This document shows positions 1 through 9,297 of a stretch of 64,000 bases of DNA, piece after piece. Position 1 is the first letter of the stretch; every line of letters begins with the position of its first letter. The notes beneath the pieces are model-generated. The model was not told the DNA's origin, searched no databases, and saw only the letters and a list, made by a program, of their open reading frames with translations. The position numbers and the translations under genes are program-made. Source of the DNA: Acidobacteriota bacterium (GTDB lineage Bacteria > Acidobacteriota > Vicinamibacteria > Vicinamibacterales > UBA823); NCBI GenBank assembly GCA_002730525.1, contig PCAK01000036.1, positions 62,001-126,000 of the forward strand, read 5' to 3'.

Positions 1-501
1 GAAGTTGTTGGCGTCACGAGCGACAAGAAAGTCGCCAAGGTCACGCTGCTGAACGTCGCCGACCGGCCGGGCATTGCGGCGGAGGTCTTCGAGGAGCTGG
101 CGGACCGGAACATCAGCATCCGGCTGATCATCCAGAGCGCCAGTTCGGAGAGCCGTGCCCGGATCACGTTCATCCTCGACGAAGAGTTCGTGGACGGCGC
201 GCTCGAGGCGCTTGACCGCTGGAAGGCGGAGCAATTGGCGAGTGACGTCCTCGTGGATCGCGACGTCGCCAAGATCTCGATCGTCGGCTCGGGGCTGGGC
301 TCGACCCCGGGCCTGGCGGCGCGGATGTTCAAGGCGCTGGCGCGCGAGGGGATCAACATCGATTGCATCAGCTCGTCGGAGATGAAGGTGGCGTGCGTCA
401 TCGCGTCGCGCCACCTCGAGCGGGCGGTGAAGGTGGTGCACGAGGAGTTCTTCAAGGCCCAGCCGCAGCCGGTGGCGGGGGTAGCGAGTACGGGCGCATG
501 A
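1..501 (+). CDS. lysC: Aspartate kinase, C-terminal ACT domains (5' partial)
   Basis: The reading frame is open from base 1 and stops with TGA at 499-501, so only about 166 C-terminal residues are present; the kinase domain lies outside the window. The visible part is a pair of ACT modules, recognisable by [20 protein letters not shown] near the start and [19 protein letters not shown] in the second half, followed by [12 protein letters not shown]. In aspartate kinases these domains bind lysine or threonine and give feedback control of the first step of the aspartate family pathway. The stop overlaps the start of asd in an ATGA, so the two are translationally coupled. Confidence 0.93.
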   Translation, partial: EVVGVTSDKKVAKVTLLNVADRPGIAAEVFEELADRNISIRLIIQSASSESRARITFILDEEFVDGALEALDRWKAEQLASDVLVDRDVAKISIVGSGLGSTPGLAARMFKALAREGINIDCISSSEMKVACVIASRHLERAVKVVHEEFFKAQPQPVAGVASTGA

Positions 502-1547
502 CGAAGCAGATTGAGGTTGGGGTTCTCGGCGCGACCGGCATGGTCGGCCAGCAGTTCGTTCGGGAACTGGAGGGCCATCCGTGGTTCAGGCTCACCTGGC
601 TCGGCGCGAGTGAGCGCTCCGCGGGCAAGCGCTATGACGCCGCGGCGCCCTGGCGACTGCCGGGAGCGATCCCCGACGACATCGGCCGGCGCACGGTCGA
701 GGCGTCGACGCCGGAGGGCGCGCCCCAGCTCGTCTTCTCGGGGCTCGACGCCGCAGTGGCTGGGGAGGTCGAGGGCGCGTTCGCCGAGTCGGGGCACACC
801 ATCGTCAGCAACGCCAGGAACTTCAGAATGGACGACCTGGTGCCGCTCCTCGTGCCGGAGATCAACGCGGACCACCTCGGCCTGCTCCCGGCGCAACGGC
901 AGGCGAAGGGGTGGCGGGGCGGCATCGTGACGAACCCGAACTGCTCGACGGTCGTCCTGACGATGGGCCTGGCGCCGCTTGTCGAGTTCGGCCTGCGTTC
1001 GGTCATCGTGACCACGGCGCAGGCTGTGTCGGGGGCCGGGTACCCCGGCGTGGCGTCGCTCGACATCATCGGCAACGTCGTGCCCGAGGTGCCCGGTGAA
1101 GAGGTGAAGATGGAGACCGAGACCAAGAAGATCCTCGGGCTCCTCCGGGACGGACGTGTGGAGCCGCACGGTCTGACCATCAGTGCGGCGACCACACGGG
1201 TCCCGGTGATCAACGGACACACCGAGATGATCTCGGTCAAGTTCGACGATGCGCCGCCCGAGGCCGATCTCCTGGCGGCCTTCGCCCGGTTCGGCGGCCG
1301 GCCGCAGGAGGCGAAGCTGCCGAGCGCGCCGTCCCGTCCGGTCGTTTATCTCGACGCTCCGTTGCGGCCGCAGCCGCGGCTCGACGCCGACCGGGACGGC
1401 GGGATGACGGTGAGCGTCGGCCGGTTGCGACCGTGCGGTGTGCTGGACTACAAGTTCGTGGCGCTGGGGCACAATACGGTCCGGGGTGCGGCCGGTGCGG
1501 CTGTCCTCAACGCCGAACTGATGCACGCGGATGGATTCCTCGACTGA
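498..1547 (+). CDS. asd: Aspartate-semialdehyde dehydrogenase
   Basis: It makes L-aspartate 4-semialdehyde from aspartyl phosphate with NADPH, the branch point to lysine, threonine and methionine. The 349-residue product starts at ATG 498, overlapping the lysC stop by 4 bp. The N-terminal Rossmann motif is [13 protein letters not shown], and the catalytic Cys is in TNPNCSTV (about Cys149). The [18 protein letters not shown] segment is of the archaeal/fungal-like ASADH type rather than the enterobacterial one (family knowledge). Upstream in-frame ATGs would run through lysC and were rejected. thrC and ilvA are more than 30 kb downstream, so the threonine branch is split. Confidence 0.94.
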   Translation: MTKQIEVGVLGATGMVGQQFVRELEGHPWFRLTWLGASERSAGKRYDAAAPWRLPGAIPDDIGRRTVEASTPEGAPQLVFSGLDAAVAGEVEGAFAESGHTIVSNARNFRMDDLVPLLVPEINADHLGLLPAQRQAKGWRGGIVTNPNCSTVVLTMGLAPLVEFGLRSVIVTTAQAVSGAGYPGVASLDIIGNVVPEVPGEEVKMETETKKILGLLRDGRVEPHGLTISAATTRVPVINGHTEMISVKFDDAPPEADLLAAFARFGGRPQEAKLPSAPSRPVVYLDAPLRPQPRLDADRDGGMTVSVGRLRPCGVLDYKFVALGHNTVRGAAGAAVLNAELMHADGFLD

Positions 1548-1552
1548 CGATC

Positions 1553-2566
1553 GTGCCGAGAAGACACCGCCCACCCTCCCGCCCGTTTCGGCTCCACCTC
1601 CAGAGCAACCCGAAGGCGCCGCCCGTCTTCCAGGTGACGCCAGAGCGCTATGCCGAAGCCGCCGCGCGCCATCCGCAGGTGGCCAAGCGCGTGAAGGCGA
1701 CGATCGGCACCGACTGGGACGCATTCGACGCGGCGATGCTCGACGCCGACGCCCTGGCGGGCTTCTACTTTCCCCACGATCGGTTTGCGGAGCTGGCGCC
1801 GAAGCTCAAGTGGATCCATATCTGGGGCGCGGGCGTCGAGCACCTCGTGCCGTTCGACTGGCTGCCGCGAGGGATCGCGGTCATCAACAACAGCGGAGTG
1901 CACGCCCAGAAGGCGGGCGAGTTCGCAATAATGGCGATCCTGATGCTGAACAACGCGATGCCGGTGCTGGCCGCGAATCAGCGCGCGAAGGTCTGGGACG
2001 AGATCTTCAGCACGTCGGTGGCGGGAAAGACGCTGGCGGTCGTCGGCGTCGGGGCCATGGGACAGGCCGCGGCGCGCCGGGCGCGGCAGTTCGACATGCG
2101 CGTGATCGGCGTCCGGCGGAGCGGGCGCCCACGGCGGGACGTGGACGAGATGTTCGCACTGGACGCGCTGGACGGCGTGCTGACCAGGGCGGACTTCTTG
2201 CTCTTGACGATCCCGCTGACCCGCGAGACGGAAGGACTGATCGGGCAGCGCGAGCTGGACCTCTTGAAGCCGACGGCGTGCCTGATCAATATGAGCCGCG
2301 CGAAGATCGTCGACTACGACGCGCTTGCCGACAAGCTGACGGCGGGGGCGTTGAAGGGAGCGCTCGCCGACGTGTTCGACCCCGAGCCGCTCCCCGCCGG
2401 CTCCCGGCTCTGGCGGACGCCGAACTTCGTGATGACACCGCACGTGGGGTCGGACGACAACGACGCCTACATGCCAAGAACGCTCGACTTGATCTTCGAG
2501 AACATCGACCGCCAGCTGCGAGGGCGGCCACTCAAGAACCGCGTGCGGCTATCGCGGGAGTACTGA
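1553..2566 (+). CDS. D-2-hydroxyacid dehydrogenase (NAD-dependent)
   Basis: A member of the D-isomer specific 2-hydroxyacid dehydrogenase family, which reduces 2-oxoacids with NAD(P)H in the cytosol. The coenzyme-binding motif VVGVGAMGQAAARRA lies mid-protein, followed by LLLTIPLTRETEGLIG, the catalytic Arg region in INMSRAKIVDYDAL, then ALADVFDPEPLP and the C-terminal TPHVGSDD catalytic His. The start is uncertain: the frame is open back into asd, and GTG 1553, just after the asd stop, gives a family-typical 337 residues. The substrate cannot be told; glyoxylate/hydroxypyruvate-like activity is a reasonable guess. Confidence 0.85.
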   Translation: MPRRHRPPSRPFRLHLQSNPKAPPVFQVTPERYAEAAARHPQVAKRVKATIGTDWDAFDAAMLDADALAGFYFPHDRFAELAPKLKWIHIWGAGVEHLVPFDWLPRGIAVINNSGVHAQKAGEFAIMAILMLNNAMPVLAANQRAKVWDEIFSTSVAGKTLAVVGVGAMGQAAARRARQFDMRVIGVRRSGRPRRDVDEMFALDALDGVLTRADFLLLTIPLTRETEGLIGQRELDLLKPTACLINMSRAKIVDYDALADKLTAGALKGALADVFDPEPLPAGSRLWRTPNFVMTPHVGSDDNDAYMPRTLDLIFENIDRQLRGRPLKNRVRLSREY

Positions 2567-2603
2567 TCGCCGACGCCGCGCCCAACCCCAGAGTTCGCTT
2601 GGG

Positions 2604-3026
2604 TTACGGCCGGCGTGTCCAGTTGCCGGTGATGTTGGCGGCTTCACCGCCGGGCGCCCAGATCACCAGGACGCGCGTCGGCCCGGCGTCCTCGCTGACC
2701 TTGTGCGTCACGCGATCGGGCGCGCGCACCCAGCCGAGCATCCCCGCGTCGAGGATGTAGCTCTGGCCGTTGACGATGTGCTCGAGCTGGCCCTCCAGGA
2801 CGTAGAACACCTCGGTCGACTGATGCACGTGGGCGGCGGACTCCGACCCGGCGGGGAACGTCAGGATGCCCACTTCGACCTCGCTGCCGCTGAGGTTCTT
2901 TTCGTCAAGCAGCATTTCGAGGACCGTACCGGTGGCGCTCTCGTAGGCGTCGTCACGGTCGGCGGCCTGCGCGGCGGCGAACGTGGGAAGCAGCAGGGCG
3001 GTGAGCGTGATGGCAACGCGAAGCAT
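2604..3026 (-). CDS. Exported single-domain cupin protein
   Basis: A 140-residue protein with an N-terminal hydrophobic signal sequence (LTALLLPTFAAAQA). A single cupin barrel follows: the first motif is seen as PAGSESAAHVHQSTEVFYVLEG, the second as APDRVTHKVSEDAGPTRVLVIWAPGG. The His and Glu of these motifs normally hold a metal ion. It is convergent with the dehydrogenase at 1553-2566 and lies 45 bp downstream of the cyclophilin on the same strand, so the two may be co-transcribed. The function is unknown; small periplasmic cupins can be sensors, dioxygenases or isomerases. Confidence 0.8.
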   Translation of the reverse strand: MLRVAITLTALLLPTFAAAQAADRDDAYESATGTVLEMLLDEKNLSGSEVEVGILTFPAGSESAAHVHQSTEVFYVLEGQLEHIVNGQSYILDAGMLGWVRAPDRVTHKVSEDAGPTRVLVIWAPGGEAANITGNWTRRP

Positions 3027-3071
3027 GTGGGGTCCCCTCCGTGCGGGAATCTGTCGTCTAGTCTGAGTCCG

Positions 3072-3671
3072 TCAGCGACCGGCGCGGCTGACCGAGGTGA
3101 TGCCGACCGGCGGATCGAGGCTTTGCCCGTCGGCGGGCTGCTGCTGGATGCGCAGCACCACGTCCATGCCGGCGACCACGCGGCCGAACGCAGCGAAGCC
3201 CTGGCCGTCCGGATTGCGATCGCCGCCGAAGTCTAGCGACGGCTGGTCACCGATGCAGAAGAAGAAGCTGGACGACGCGCTGTCCGGGGCGCCGCGCGCC
3301 ATCGAGACTGCGCCGTCGACGTGGGCCAGACCGGTTACGGTCGTGCGCTCCAGGGGAATCGACCCGAAGCCGTGGTCGGCGTGGTCCGGGTTCACGCTGG
3401 CCTGGATCACCTCGATCCGCACGTCGTTGTCGGGCTGATTGTCCATGGTGACGGTCCGGTGGAACTGTCCACCATCGTAGAATCCTTTGTCGACATAGCT
3501 GAGGAAGTTGGCCGCCGTGCCCGGCGCCCGCTCGGTGTCGATGTCCACCGTGATGTCGCCGAACGAGGTCGTCATGACGACGCGCACCATGCCGGCGTCC
3601 TGCGCGTGAGCGACGGTCGGTGCCGTCGCGAGCAGCGCCGCGACGAGTGGTGTCAGTAAGTGGAGTCGCAT
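3072..3671 (-). CDS. Exported cyclophilin-type peptidyl-prolyl cis-trans isomerase
   Basis: A 199-residue cyclophilin with a signal peptide ending in THAHAQ-like sequence (APTVAHAQD). It would catalyse proline isomerisation during protein folding in the periplasm. Diagnostic segments are TTSFGDITVDIDTERAPGTA, the active-site FHR in GGQFHRTV, the SMARG motif, and SSSFFFCIGDQPSLDFGG followed by FAAFGRVVAGMDVV. It lies upstream of the exported cupin on the same strand. Compared with bacterial PpiA the insertion carrying DNQPDNDVRIEV before the active core is longer than usual. Confidence 0.9.
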   Translation of the reverse strand: MRLHLLTPLVAALLATAPTVAHAQDAGMVRVVMTTSFGDITVDIDTERAPGTAANFLSYVDKGFYDGGQFHRTVTMDNQPDNDVRIEVIQASVNPDHADHGFGSIPLERTTVTGLAHVDGAVSMARGAPDSASSSFFFCIGDQPSLDFGGDRNPDGQGFAAFGRVVAGMDVVLRIQQQPADGQSLDPPVGITSVSRAGR

Positions 3672-3775
3672 TCGTGATCCTCTATTCCGCGATCGAGCCG
3701 CTTTCGGGGTGGCCGAGGCTCAGATGATAGGCCACGGGGGTGATCGGAGCAAGGCGGCGGTGTCGGCGCGCCGCG

Positions 3776-4663
3776 CTATTCTGCCATCAGGTAGATGGCG
3801 ACTACCGCCAGCGACATGCCGCCGAGCTGGAAGCCGGAGGGCACGCGTGCGTAGATGGCGAGCGACAAGACGATGGTGATGACCGGCGCGAGGGCGGTCA
3901 TCGGGACGACGATGATCGCCTTGCCGTCTCTGAGCGCATAGACGAGGCAGAGCGCGCCGACGGCGTTGAAGACATGAATGAGCGCGGCGAGAAACGGCCC
4001 GTCGAACCGATAGTTGATCGGTTGCGTGAAGTCGGTCATCCAGAGCGCGATCGGCACGAGCAGGACACCGGTCAGCATCATGTAGAAGAAGATGCTCTCG
4101 GAGGGCATGCGGGCGTTGGCGTGCTTCATCACGTAGGCCTGAATCCCCCACATCATGAAGACGCCGAAGGCCGGCACGAGCCAGACGTAGCCGCTGATGA
4201 GCGTGTCGTCGGGCGCGACGTATGAGAGTGACGCGATTGCTGGGATCGCCAGGGCGATCCCCACTTGGCTCCGTCGGGAGGCGCGTTCCGACAGCAACCA
4301 GACCGACAGCACGATCGCGACCGCGGGATACAGCGACACGACGGGGAACACGATGAAGGCCGGCCCCGACCTGAGCGCCTCGAAGAGGATCAGTTGCCCG
4401 CCGGCGCCGAGGAAGCCGACGAGGCCGCCGAGGATCCACGCCTCACGGTGACGGGCCAGGCGCCATCCGTCGGTGCGCAGGGCGAGAGTGGCGCAGGGGA
4501 CCATCGTGAGGGCCCAGACCGAGTAGCCGAGTGTGGCGGGGAAGCCGCGCTGTTCGGGGATCTCGATGAGCGCGCCCCAGACACCCCACGTGAGCGTCGT
4601 GACGATCGCGTAGAAGAGCCAGCGACGATTCGTCGCCGGTTGCGTTGACGGGTCGTTTTCCAT
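3776..4663 (-). CDS. EamA/DMT-family transporter
   Basis: A 295-residue integral membrane protein of the drug/metabolite transporter superfamily, with about ten hydrophobic segments in two homologous EamA halves. The N-terminal segment is LFYAIVTTLTWGVWGALIE and the second half ends with GGMSLAVVAIYLMAE. The ATG at 4663 was preferred over an upstream in-frame codon because it is followed directly by a short hydrophilic tail and TM1; the upstream extension is not protein-like. It is divergent from the SIS gene at 4749, leaving 85 bp for both promoters. The substrate cannot be predicted. Confidence 0.85.
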   Translation of the reverse strand: MENDPSTQPATNRRWLFYAIVTTLTWGVWGALIEIPEQRGFPATLGYSVWALTMVPCATLALRTDGWRLARHREAWILGGLVGFLGAGGQLILFEALRSGPAFIVFPVVSLYPAVAIVLSVWLLSERASRRSQVGIALAIPAIASLSYVAPDDTLISGYVWLVPAFGVFMMWGIQAYVMKHANARMPSESIFFYMMLTGVLLVPIALWMTDFTQPINYRFDGPFLAALIHVFNAVGALCLVYALRDGKAIIVVPMTALAPVITIVLSLAIYARVPSGFQLGGMSLAVVAIYLMAE

Positions 4664-4748
4664 TCCAGTACGCTGCCTGCGCGTATGCTTATAGCCGGGG
4701 CGCGAGTGAAGATCAAACCCGTGACCGCCGGAGCACGACGCTGAGACC

Positions 4749-5939
4749 GTGGACGCGTCTCTGACCGACCTCGCTTCGGGTTCTCCGGCGCTCGCGGAGT
4801 TGACGCGCAACGTGCCGCTGAGCGAGCAGGTGGCGCGCGGCTACGGCCATACGCTCGGCGAGGTGTGCCGCCAGCCGGAGGCTTGGCGACGACTCGGTCG
4901 GGAACTCAAGCCTCGAGGTGTGCGCGGTCACGCACCGGCCGGCGGGTACATCCTGACCGGATCCGGCAGTTCCCACTTCATCGGTGCCGCGCTGGCGCCG
5001 GCGCTGCAGTCGAGCCTCGGCGTGAGCGTCCGATCCGCCGCGTGTGGCGAGTTACTGCTGGCGCCCGAGGCGTTCATCGCCGCGGGCCATCCGTCGACGA
5101 TCGTGTCGTTCGGCCGATCGGGCGATAGCCCCGAGTCGATCGCTGTCGTCGACCTCCTGCTCGGCCAGTATCCCGATTGCCGACACCTGATCGTCACCTG
5201 CAATCCTGACGGAAGGCTCGCGACCGGCTACACCGCGGACGAGCGAGTCGACACGATCCTCCTTGGCCGCGAGGTGGACGACCAGAGTCTGGTCATGACC
5301 AGTAGCTTCACGAGCATGTGGCTCGCCGGGCGCGGCCTGGGCGCCTGGACCGACGGCGCGGCTTTCGCGGCAGCGGCGGGTGGGCTGGCCGATGCCGGTC
5401 AGCTGGTGCTGGCGACACGGCTGCAGGCGCTGGCGGAGATCGCTCGCCACCCGTTCGATCGGGCGCTGTATCTGGGCTCGGCGGCCAGGTTCGGTGCGGC
5501 CCGCGAAGCCGAGTTGAAGATGCTCGAAATGTGCGCCGGGCGCGTGGCCACGCGAGCCGAGACCTTTCTCGGGCTCCGGCACGGGCCGATGGCCAGTTTG
5601 GCGGGACGGACCCTGGTGGTCGCCTTCCTGTCGAGCGAGGCGCGGCGACGGGCCTACGAGCTGGATCTGCTCGCTGAGTTGCGCCGAAAGGAACTCGGCA
5701 AGTGGTTCGTCGTCTGCGGCCCGGAGTTGCCGAGCGACGCCGTTGGCGTGAGCGATCTCGGTGTCGAGTACGGCCTCGGGACGGTGCTCGGTGATCCTGA
5801 TTGGCCGGCGGTGGACGTGCTGGTCGGCCAGGTCCTGGGGTTTTTTCGTTGCCTGCACGAGCACCTTCGGCCCGATGCGCCTTCGGCGGCCGGTGTCATT
5901 ACGCGGGTGGTGTCGCCGTTTCCGATTCACCCAGTCTGA
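4749..5939 (+). CDS. SIS-domain sugar-phosphate isomerase/deaminase, AgaS-like
   Basis: A 396-residue protein with two SIS (sugar isomerase) domains. The first shows ILTGSGSSHFIGAALAPAL and IVSFGRSGDSPESIAVVDLL, the second LYLGSAARFGAAREAELKMLEM and FLGLRHGPMA. Such proteins bind ketose/aldose phosphates; AgaS-type members deaminate or isomerise amino-sugar 6-phosphates. It begins at GTG 4749 and is the first gene of a long same-strand cluster with two PfkB kinases 6 bp and further downstream. That fits a role in phosphorylated (amino)sugar catabolism, in the cytoplasm. The exact substrate is not determinable; related glucosamine-6-phosphate deaminase activity is possible. Confidence 0.8.
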   Translation: MDASLTDLASGSPALAELTRNVPLSEQVARGYGHTLGEVCRQPEAWRRLGRELKPRGVRGHAPAGGYILTGSGSSHFIGAALAPALQSSLGVSVRSAACGELLLAPEAFIAAGHPSTIVSFGRSGDSPESIAVVDLLLGQYPDCRHLIVTCNPDGRLATGYTADERVDTILLGREVDDQSLVMTSSFTSMWLAGRGLGAWTDGAAFAAAAGGLADAGQLVLATRLQALAEIARHPFDRALYLGSAARFGAAREAELKMLEMCAGRVATRAETFLGLRHGPMASLAGRTLVVAFLSSEARRRAYELDLLAELRRKELGKWFVVCGPELPSDAVGVSDLGVEYGLGTVLGDPDWPAVDVLVGQVLGFFRCLHEHLRPDAPSAAGVITRVVSPFPIHPV

Positions 5940-5945
5940 ACCCGG

Positions 5946-6893
5946 ATGCCGCCTTCGACTCAGTCCATCGTCCTGATACCAGGTGAGATCAATCTCGATC
6001 TGATCCTGCACGGCTTCAACGCGTTTCCGGCGCTCGGACGGGAGGTGCTCGTCGACGAGTGCCTCGCGACCCTCGGGAGTGCCTCGGCAATCACCGCGGT
6101 GGGCCTGGCGCGGCTCGGCGTGCCCGTGCGCTTCGTTGGGAAGATCGGCGCCGATGTCTGGGGCGACCAGTGCCTGGAGACGATGCGTGGGGCGGGGGTC
6201 GACAGCACGTTCGTCGAGCGATCGGTCGGCACGCGGACCGGCGTGACGGTCGCGATCTCCTCGACGGCTGATCGGGCGCTGGTGACGTATCCGGGCGCGA
6301 TCGCCGAGTTGACCGCTGCCGACGTGCCGAGCGCAGCGTGGGACGGCGCGGCCCATCTACACGTCTCGTCGTACTATCTGCAGGAGGGCTTGCGACCGTC
6401 GGTGCCCGAGCTGTTCCGGCGGGCGCGGGAACGTGGGATGACCGTGTCGCTGGACCCGGGCGGCGATCCCACCGGGCACTGGCGGGGGGACGTCCGCGAG
6501 GCCGTCGGCTTGACCGATCTCTTCCTGCCGAACGCGGTCGAGTTGGAGGGGATCGGCGGCGACGCCGATCCGGTTCGGTGCCTGACCGCACTCGAGGCCG
6601 AGGGGCGACAGGTCGTCGCGAAGCTCGGGGCGCGGGGGAGTCTCGCGTTGGTGAACGGTCGACCCGAGTCGGTGCCGGCGCCGGCGGTGGGCGTCGTCGA
6701 CACGACCGGCGCGGGCGATTCGTTCAACGCCGGCTTTCTCGCGGCATGGCTCGGGCGGCGAGCGCTTGTCGACTGTATCCGCGACGGCGTCTGTTGCGGT
6801 GCGCTGGCCACCCGCGGCCTCGGCGGGACGACGACGCAGGCTGACGCGGACGAGCTGGCGGCGTTTCGCGCGGCGTGCTTTGGAGGAGAGTGA
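5946..6893 (+). CDS. PfkB-family carbohydrate kinase
   Basis: A ribokinase-fold sugar kinase of 315 residues. The N-terminal signature is LIPGEINLDLILHGF and TLGSASAITAVGLARLGVPVRFVG; the C-terminal PfkB signature is DTTGAGDSFNAGFLAAW, whose GAGD supplies the anion hole and catalytic Asp. It would phosphorylate a sugar with ATP in the cytosol. It begins 6 bp after the SIS gene and its TGA overlaps the GTG of the next kinase, so the three genes are probably translated from one message. Fructokinase, ribokinase or 2-keto-3-deoxygluconate kinase specificity cannot be separated by eye. Confidence 0.88.
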   Translation: MPPSTQSIVLIPGEINLDLILHGFNAFPALGREVLVDECLATLGSASAITAVGLARLGVPVRFVGKIGADVWGDQCLETMRGAGVDSTFVERSVGTRTGVTVAISSTADRALVTYPGAIAELTAADVPSAAWDGAAHLHVSSYYLQEGLRPSVPELFRRARERGMTVSLDPGGDPTGHWRGDVREAVGLTDLFLPNAVELEGIGGDADPVRCLTALEAEGRQVVAKLGARGSLALVNGRPESVPAPAVGVVDTTGAGDSFNAGFLAAWLGRRALVDCIRDGVCCGALATRGLGGTTTQADADELAAFRAACFGGE

Positions 6894-7828
6894 TAATCAC
6901 AGTTGCGGGATTCAACACGTCGGTCGACCGCTGGCTCGAGTTGGCTCGGCTCGAACCCGGTGAGGTACTCCGGGTCGATCGCGTTGGCGCTGCGCCAGGG
7001 GGGAAGGGGCTACACGTCGCGTTAGCGTGCGCCGCCCTCGACGAGGAAGTGCGCCTCGTTGGTATTGTCGATGCGGAGCACGAAGGCTACTTCAGCGAGT
7101 GTCTGCACGAAGCCGGCGTGCGCTTCCAGGGTGTTGAGGTCGGCGGCGACGTTCGAGGCTGCCTCGCGATTCGCGAGAGCGACGGTCGGACGACCGAATT
7201 ACTGGAGCCGGGGCCGGAGCTGGACGACGTGGAGTGCGGCGCGCTCGATTCATCGGTCCACTTCGGTGTCGGGCACACAGACGTCGTCGCGTTCGCAGGC
7301 AGCGTGCCGCGCGGGTACCCGAATTCACGGTACGCGGAGTTGATCGCGCGCGTGCGTGGCGCCCAAGCACGGACGATCGTCGATGCCAGTGGCGAGTTAC
7401 TGACGAGCGCGATTGAAGCTGCGCCGGAACTCGTCAAGGTGAACCGGGACGAGGCTGCCGAGCTGACCGGCCGTGCGATCGGCGGCGCGGCTGACGCGAT
7501 GGCGGCGGCCGGAGCGATGCGCGAGCGCGGCGCGGGCGCCGCGCTCGTGACGCTGGGCGGTGGGGGCGCCGTGTTGGCGACGGACGATGGTGGCTGGACG
7601 TTGAGCGTACCCGACGGCCTCGAGGTCAAGAGTACGGTGGGTGCGGGAGACTGCCTCCTCGGCGGCGTGGCGGTCGGGTTCGCGCGCAGGCTGCCGTGGG
7701 ACGAGGTGCTCCGCCTCGGCGGCGCGTGCGGCGCCGCGAAGACTCAGCGCGCCGAGACCGGGTTGCTGCATCGCGCGGGCATCGAGACGATGCAGCAGGC
7801 GGTCGAGGTGGCGCGTTGGACGGCATGA
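6890..7828 (+). CDS. PfkB-family kinase, 1-phosphofructokinase/tagatose-6-phosphate kinase type
   Basis: A second ribokinase-fold kinase of 312 residues, of the sugar-phosphate-accepting FruK/LacC branch as judged by ITVAGFNTSVDRWLEL and the PGGKGLHVALACAAL segment. The C-terminal signature is STVGAGDCLLGGVAVGF. GTG 6890 was chosen as start because GGAGGAG lies just upstream and the GTGA overlap with the preceding stop is typical. In this family the product would be a bisphosphate (fructose-1,6- or tagatose-1,6-). Together with the SIS protein and the first kinase it suggests a route that funnels a sugar phosphate to glycolysis. Confidence 0.85.
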   Translation: MIITVAGFNTSVDRWLELARLEPGEVLRVDRVGAAPGGKGLHVALACAALDEEVRLVGIVDAEHEGYFSECLHEAGVRFQGVEVGGDVRGCLAIRESDGRTTELLEPGPELDDVECGALDSSVHFGVGHTDVVAFAGSVPRGYPNSRYAELIARVRGAQARTIVDASGELLTSAIEAAPELVKVNRDEAAELTGRAIGGAADAMAAAGAMRERGAGAALVTLGGGGAVLATDDGGWTLSVPDGLEVKSTVGAGDCLLGGVAVGFARRLPWDEVLRLGGACGAAKTQRAETGLLHRAGIETMQQAVEVARWTA

Positions 7829-8799
7829 CGAGACGACTGGGCGGCGTGATCGCGCTGGGGGCGCTGGCATCGGTCGGCTGCGGAGGTGGCGGGGACGGAG
7901 GGGCCTGGCCCAATCGTCCGATCACGATGCTCGTCGCGTTCGGCGCCGGCGGCGGCACCGACGCGAATGCGCGGATTGTCGCGGGTCTGCTCGAACAAGA
8001 CCTGGGGCAGCCGGTCAACGTCGTCAACCGCACCGGCGGGGGCGGTGTCGTCGGGCACACGGCGATCGCGAACGCCGAGCCGGACGGCTACACGCTCGGC
8101 TATGTCGTCGCCGAGGTCGCGATGATGCATTGGGCGGGCCTAACGGATCTGACCTACGAGGCGTTCACGCCGCTGGCGATGCTGACCGGGACTCCTGGAG
8201 CCATCTTCGTGCGGAGTGATGCGCCCTGGGAATCCATCGAAGACGTCCTCGATGAGATCGACCGCGGGGCCGAGATTCTGCAGGCGTCTGGCTCGGGACA
8301 GGGCGGCATCTGGCACGTTACGCTCGCGGGTGTTCTGGAGTCGCTGGCGCGAGACCCCGGCGCGGTGACCTGGGTGCCGCACCAAGGTGCCGCGCCGGCG
8401 CTGGCCGATCTGGCGGCAGGCGGCGTCGATCTCGTAGTGTCGGCGCCGGCCGAAGCGCGAGGCCTGGTCGATGCCGGCCGGATCAGGCCGCTGGCCGTGA
8501 TCGACAACGAGCGGCATCGACTCTGGCCCGATCTGCCGACGCTGGCCGAAGCGACTGGGTCGGACTGGAACGCGCTGGCCTGGGGCGGTGTCGCGGGGCC
8601 GGCGGGCTTGCCCGCCGACGTGATCGCGATGCTTCAGGCGACGCTCGCACGCATGGCGCGTTCAGAGGAGTTCATCGAGTTGATCGAGCGGCGGGGGACC
8701 GGAGCGATCTACCGGGACGCGGACGGCTTCCGGGAGTACATGGCGGGCAGCGACGCCAGCTTCGGTCGGGCGATGTCCGCCGTGGGGCTGGTCCCGTAG
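7825..8799 (+). CDS. Tripartite tricarboxylate transporter substrate-binding protein (TctC/Bug family)
   Basis: The periplasmic binding component of a TTT-type transporter, 324 residues. It starts at ATG 7825, overlapping the preceding kinase stop (ATGA). The N-terminus has a hydrophobic stretch ending in ASVGC, which looks like a lipoprotein signal. Family hallmarks are WPNRPITMLVAFGAGGGTD, VNVVNRTGGGGVVGH and the GSGQGGIWHV / WVPHQGAAPALADLAAGGVDL region. Bug proteins bind carboxylates and other small anionic solutes. TctB and TctA follow directly, so the transporter is complete. Its position after two sugar kinases suggests an acidic or amino-sugar related solute, but this is inference. 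Confidence 0.9.
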   Translation: MTRRLGGVIALGALASVGCGGGGDGGAWPNRPITMLVAFGAGGGTDANARIVAGLLEQDLGQPVNVVNRTGGGGVVGHTAIANAEPDGYTLGYVVAEVAMMHWAGLTDLTYEAFTPLAMLTGTPGAIFVRSDAPWESIEDVLDEIDRGAEILQASGSGQGGIWHVTLAGVLESLARDPGAVTWVPHQGAAPALADLAAGGVDLVVSAPAEARGLVDAGRIRPLAVIDNERHRLWPDLPTLAEATGSDWNALAWGGVAGPAGLPADVIAMLQATLARMARSEEFIELIERRGTGAIYRDADGFREYMAGSDASFGRAMSAVGLVP

Positions 8800-8810
8800 G
8801 GGAGCCATCG

Positions 8811-9281
8811 GTGCGGATCCACGACGGCCTGATCGGGTGGCTGATCGCGCTCGGCGGCGGCGGCGTCATCCTCGGCGCGTCGGGCTTGCCGACGCTCGCG
8901 GGTCAGCCTTACGGTCCAGCGCTCTTTCCGACATTGCTCGGCGTCGGCCTCGTCGTCTGCGGCGTGAGCCTCGGATTGACGGGCCGACGTCAGGGCCTGC
9001 AGCGCCGCTGGGTCGACCTGGCGTCGTGGACACGGTCGCCGGGTCGGCGCCGCCGCGTCATCCTCGTGCCGTTCACGATCGCCGCGTACGCCGCCATGGC
9101 GCCGACGGTCGGCTTCTACCTCACGATGACCGCGGTGCTGATCGTGCTGATGACGGCGCTCGGGCGACGGCGCCTGGAGACGGTCGTCATCGCGCTGGCG
9201 ACCGCCGGTGCGATCCAGGTGTTGTTCGGCGGCCTGCTTCGGGTCCCGCTGCCACCCGGCATCCTCCTGCCCGGCTTCTGA
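8811..9281 (+). CDS. Tripartite tricarboxylate transporter small membrane subunit TctB
   Basis: A 156-residue membrane protein with four predicted hydrophobic segments, starting at GTG 8811, 11 bp after tctC. The first segment (LIGWLIALGGGGVILGASGLP) and the TLAGQPYGPALFPTLLGVGLVVCGV motif are typical of TctB. It pairs with the large TctA subunit to form the membrane part of the sodium- or proton-driven transporter. The last segment leads into PPGILLPGF, also seen in the family. The next gene, tctA, begins 16 bp downstream. Confidence 0.87.
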   Translation: MRIHDGLIGWLIALGGGGVILGASGLPTLAGQPYGPALFPTLLGVGLVVCGVSLGLTGRRQGLQRRWVDLASWTRSPGRRRRVILVPFTIAAYAAMAPTVGFYLTMTAVLIVLMTALGRRRLETVVIALATAGAIQVLFGGLLRVPLPPGILLPGF

Positions 9282-9297
9282 GGTCGAGGAAAGACCG

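Noticed and set aside
363-498. Long in-frame N-terminal extension of asd upstream of ATG 498
   Set aside because: It runs through the lysC coding sequence in another frame and is not protein-like; the ATGA overlap at 498 is the natural start.
632-1240. Open minus-strand frame opposite asd
   Set aside because: It is a high-GC antisense shadow of a clear gene with no family features and no ribosome site.
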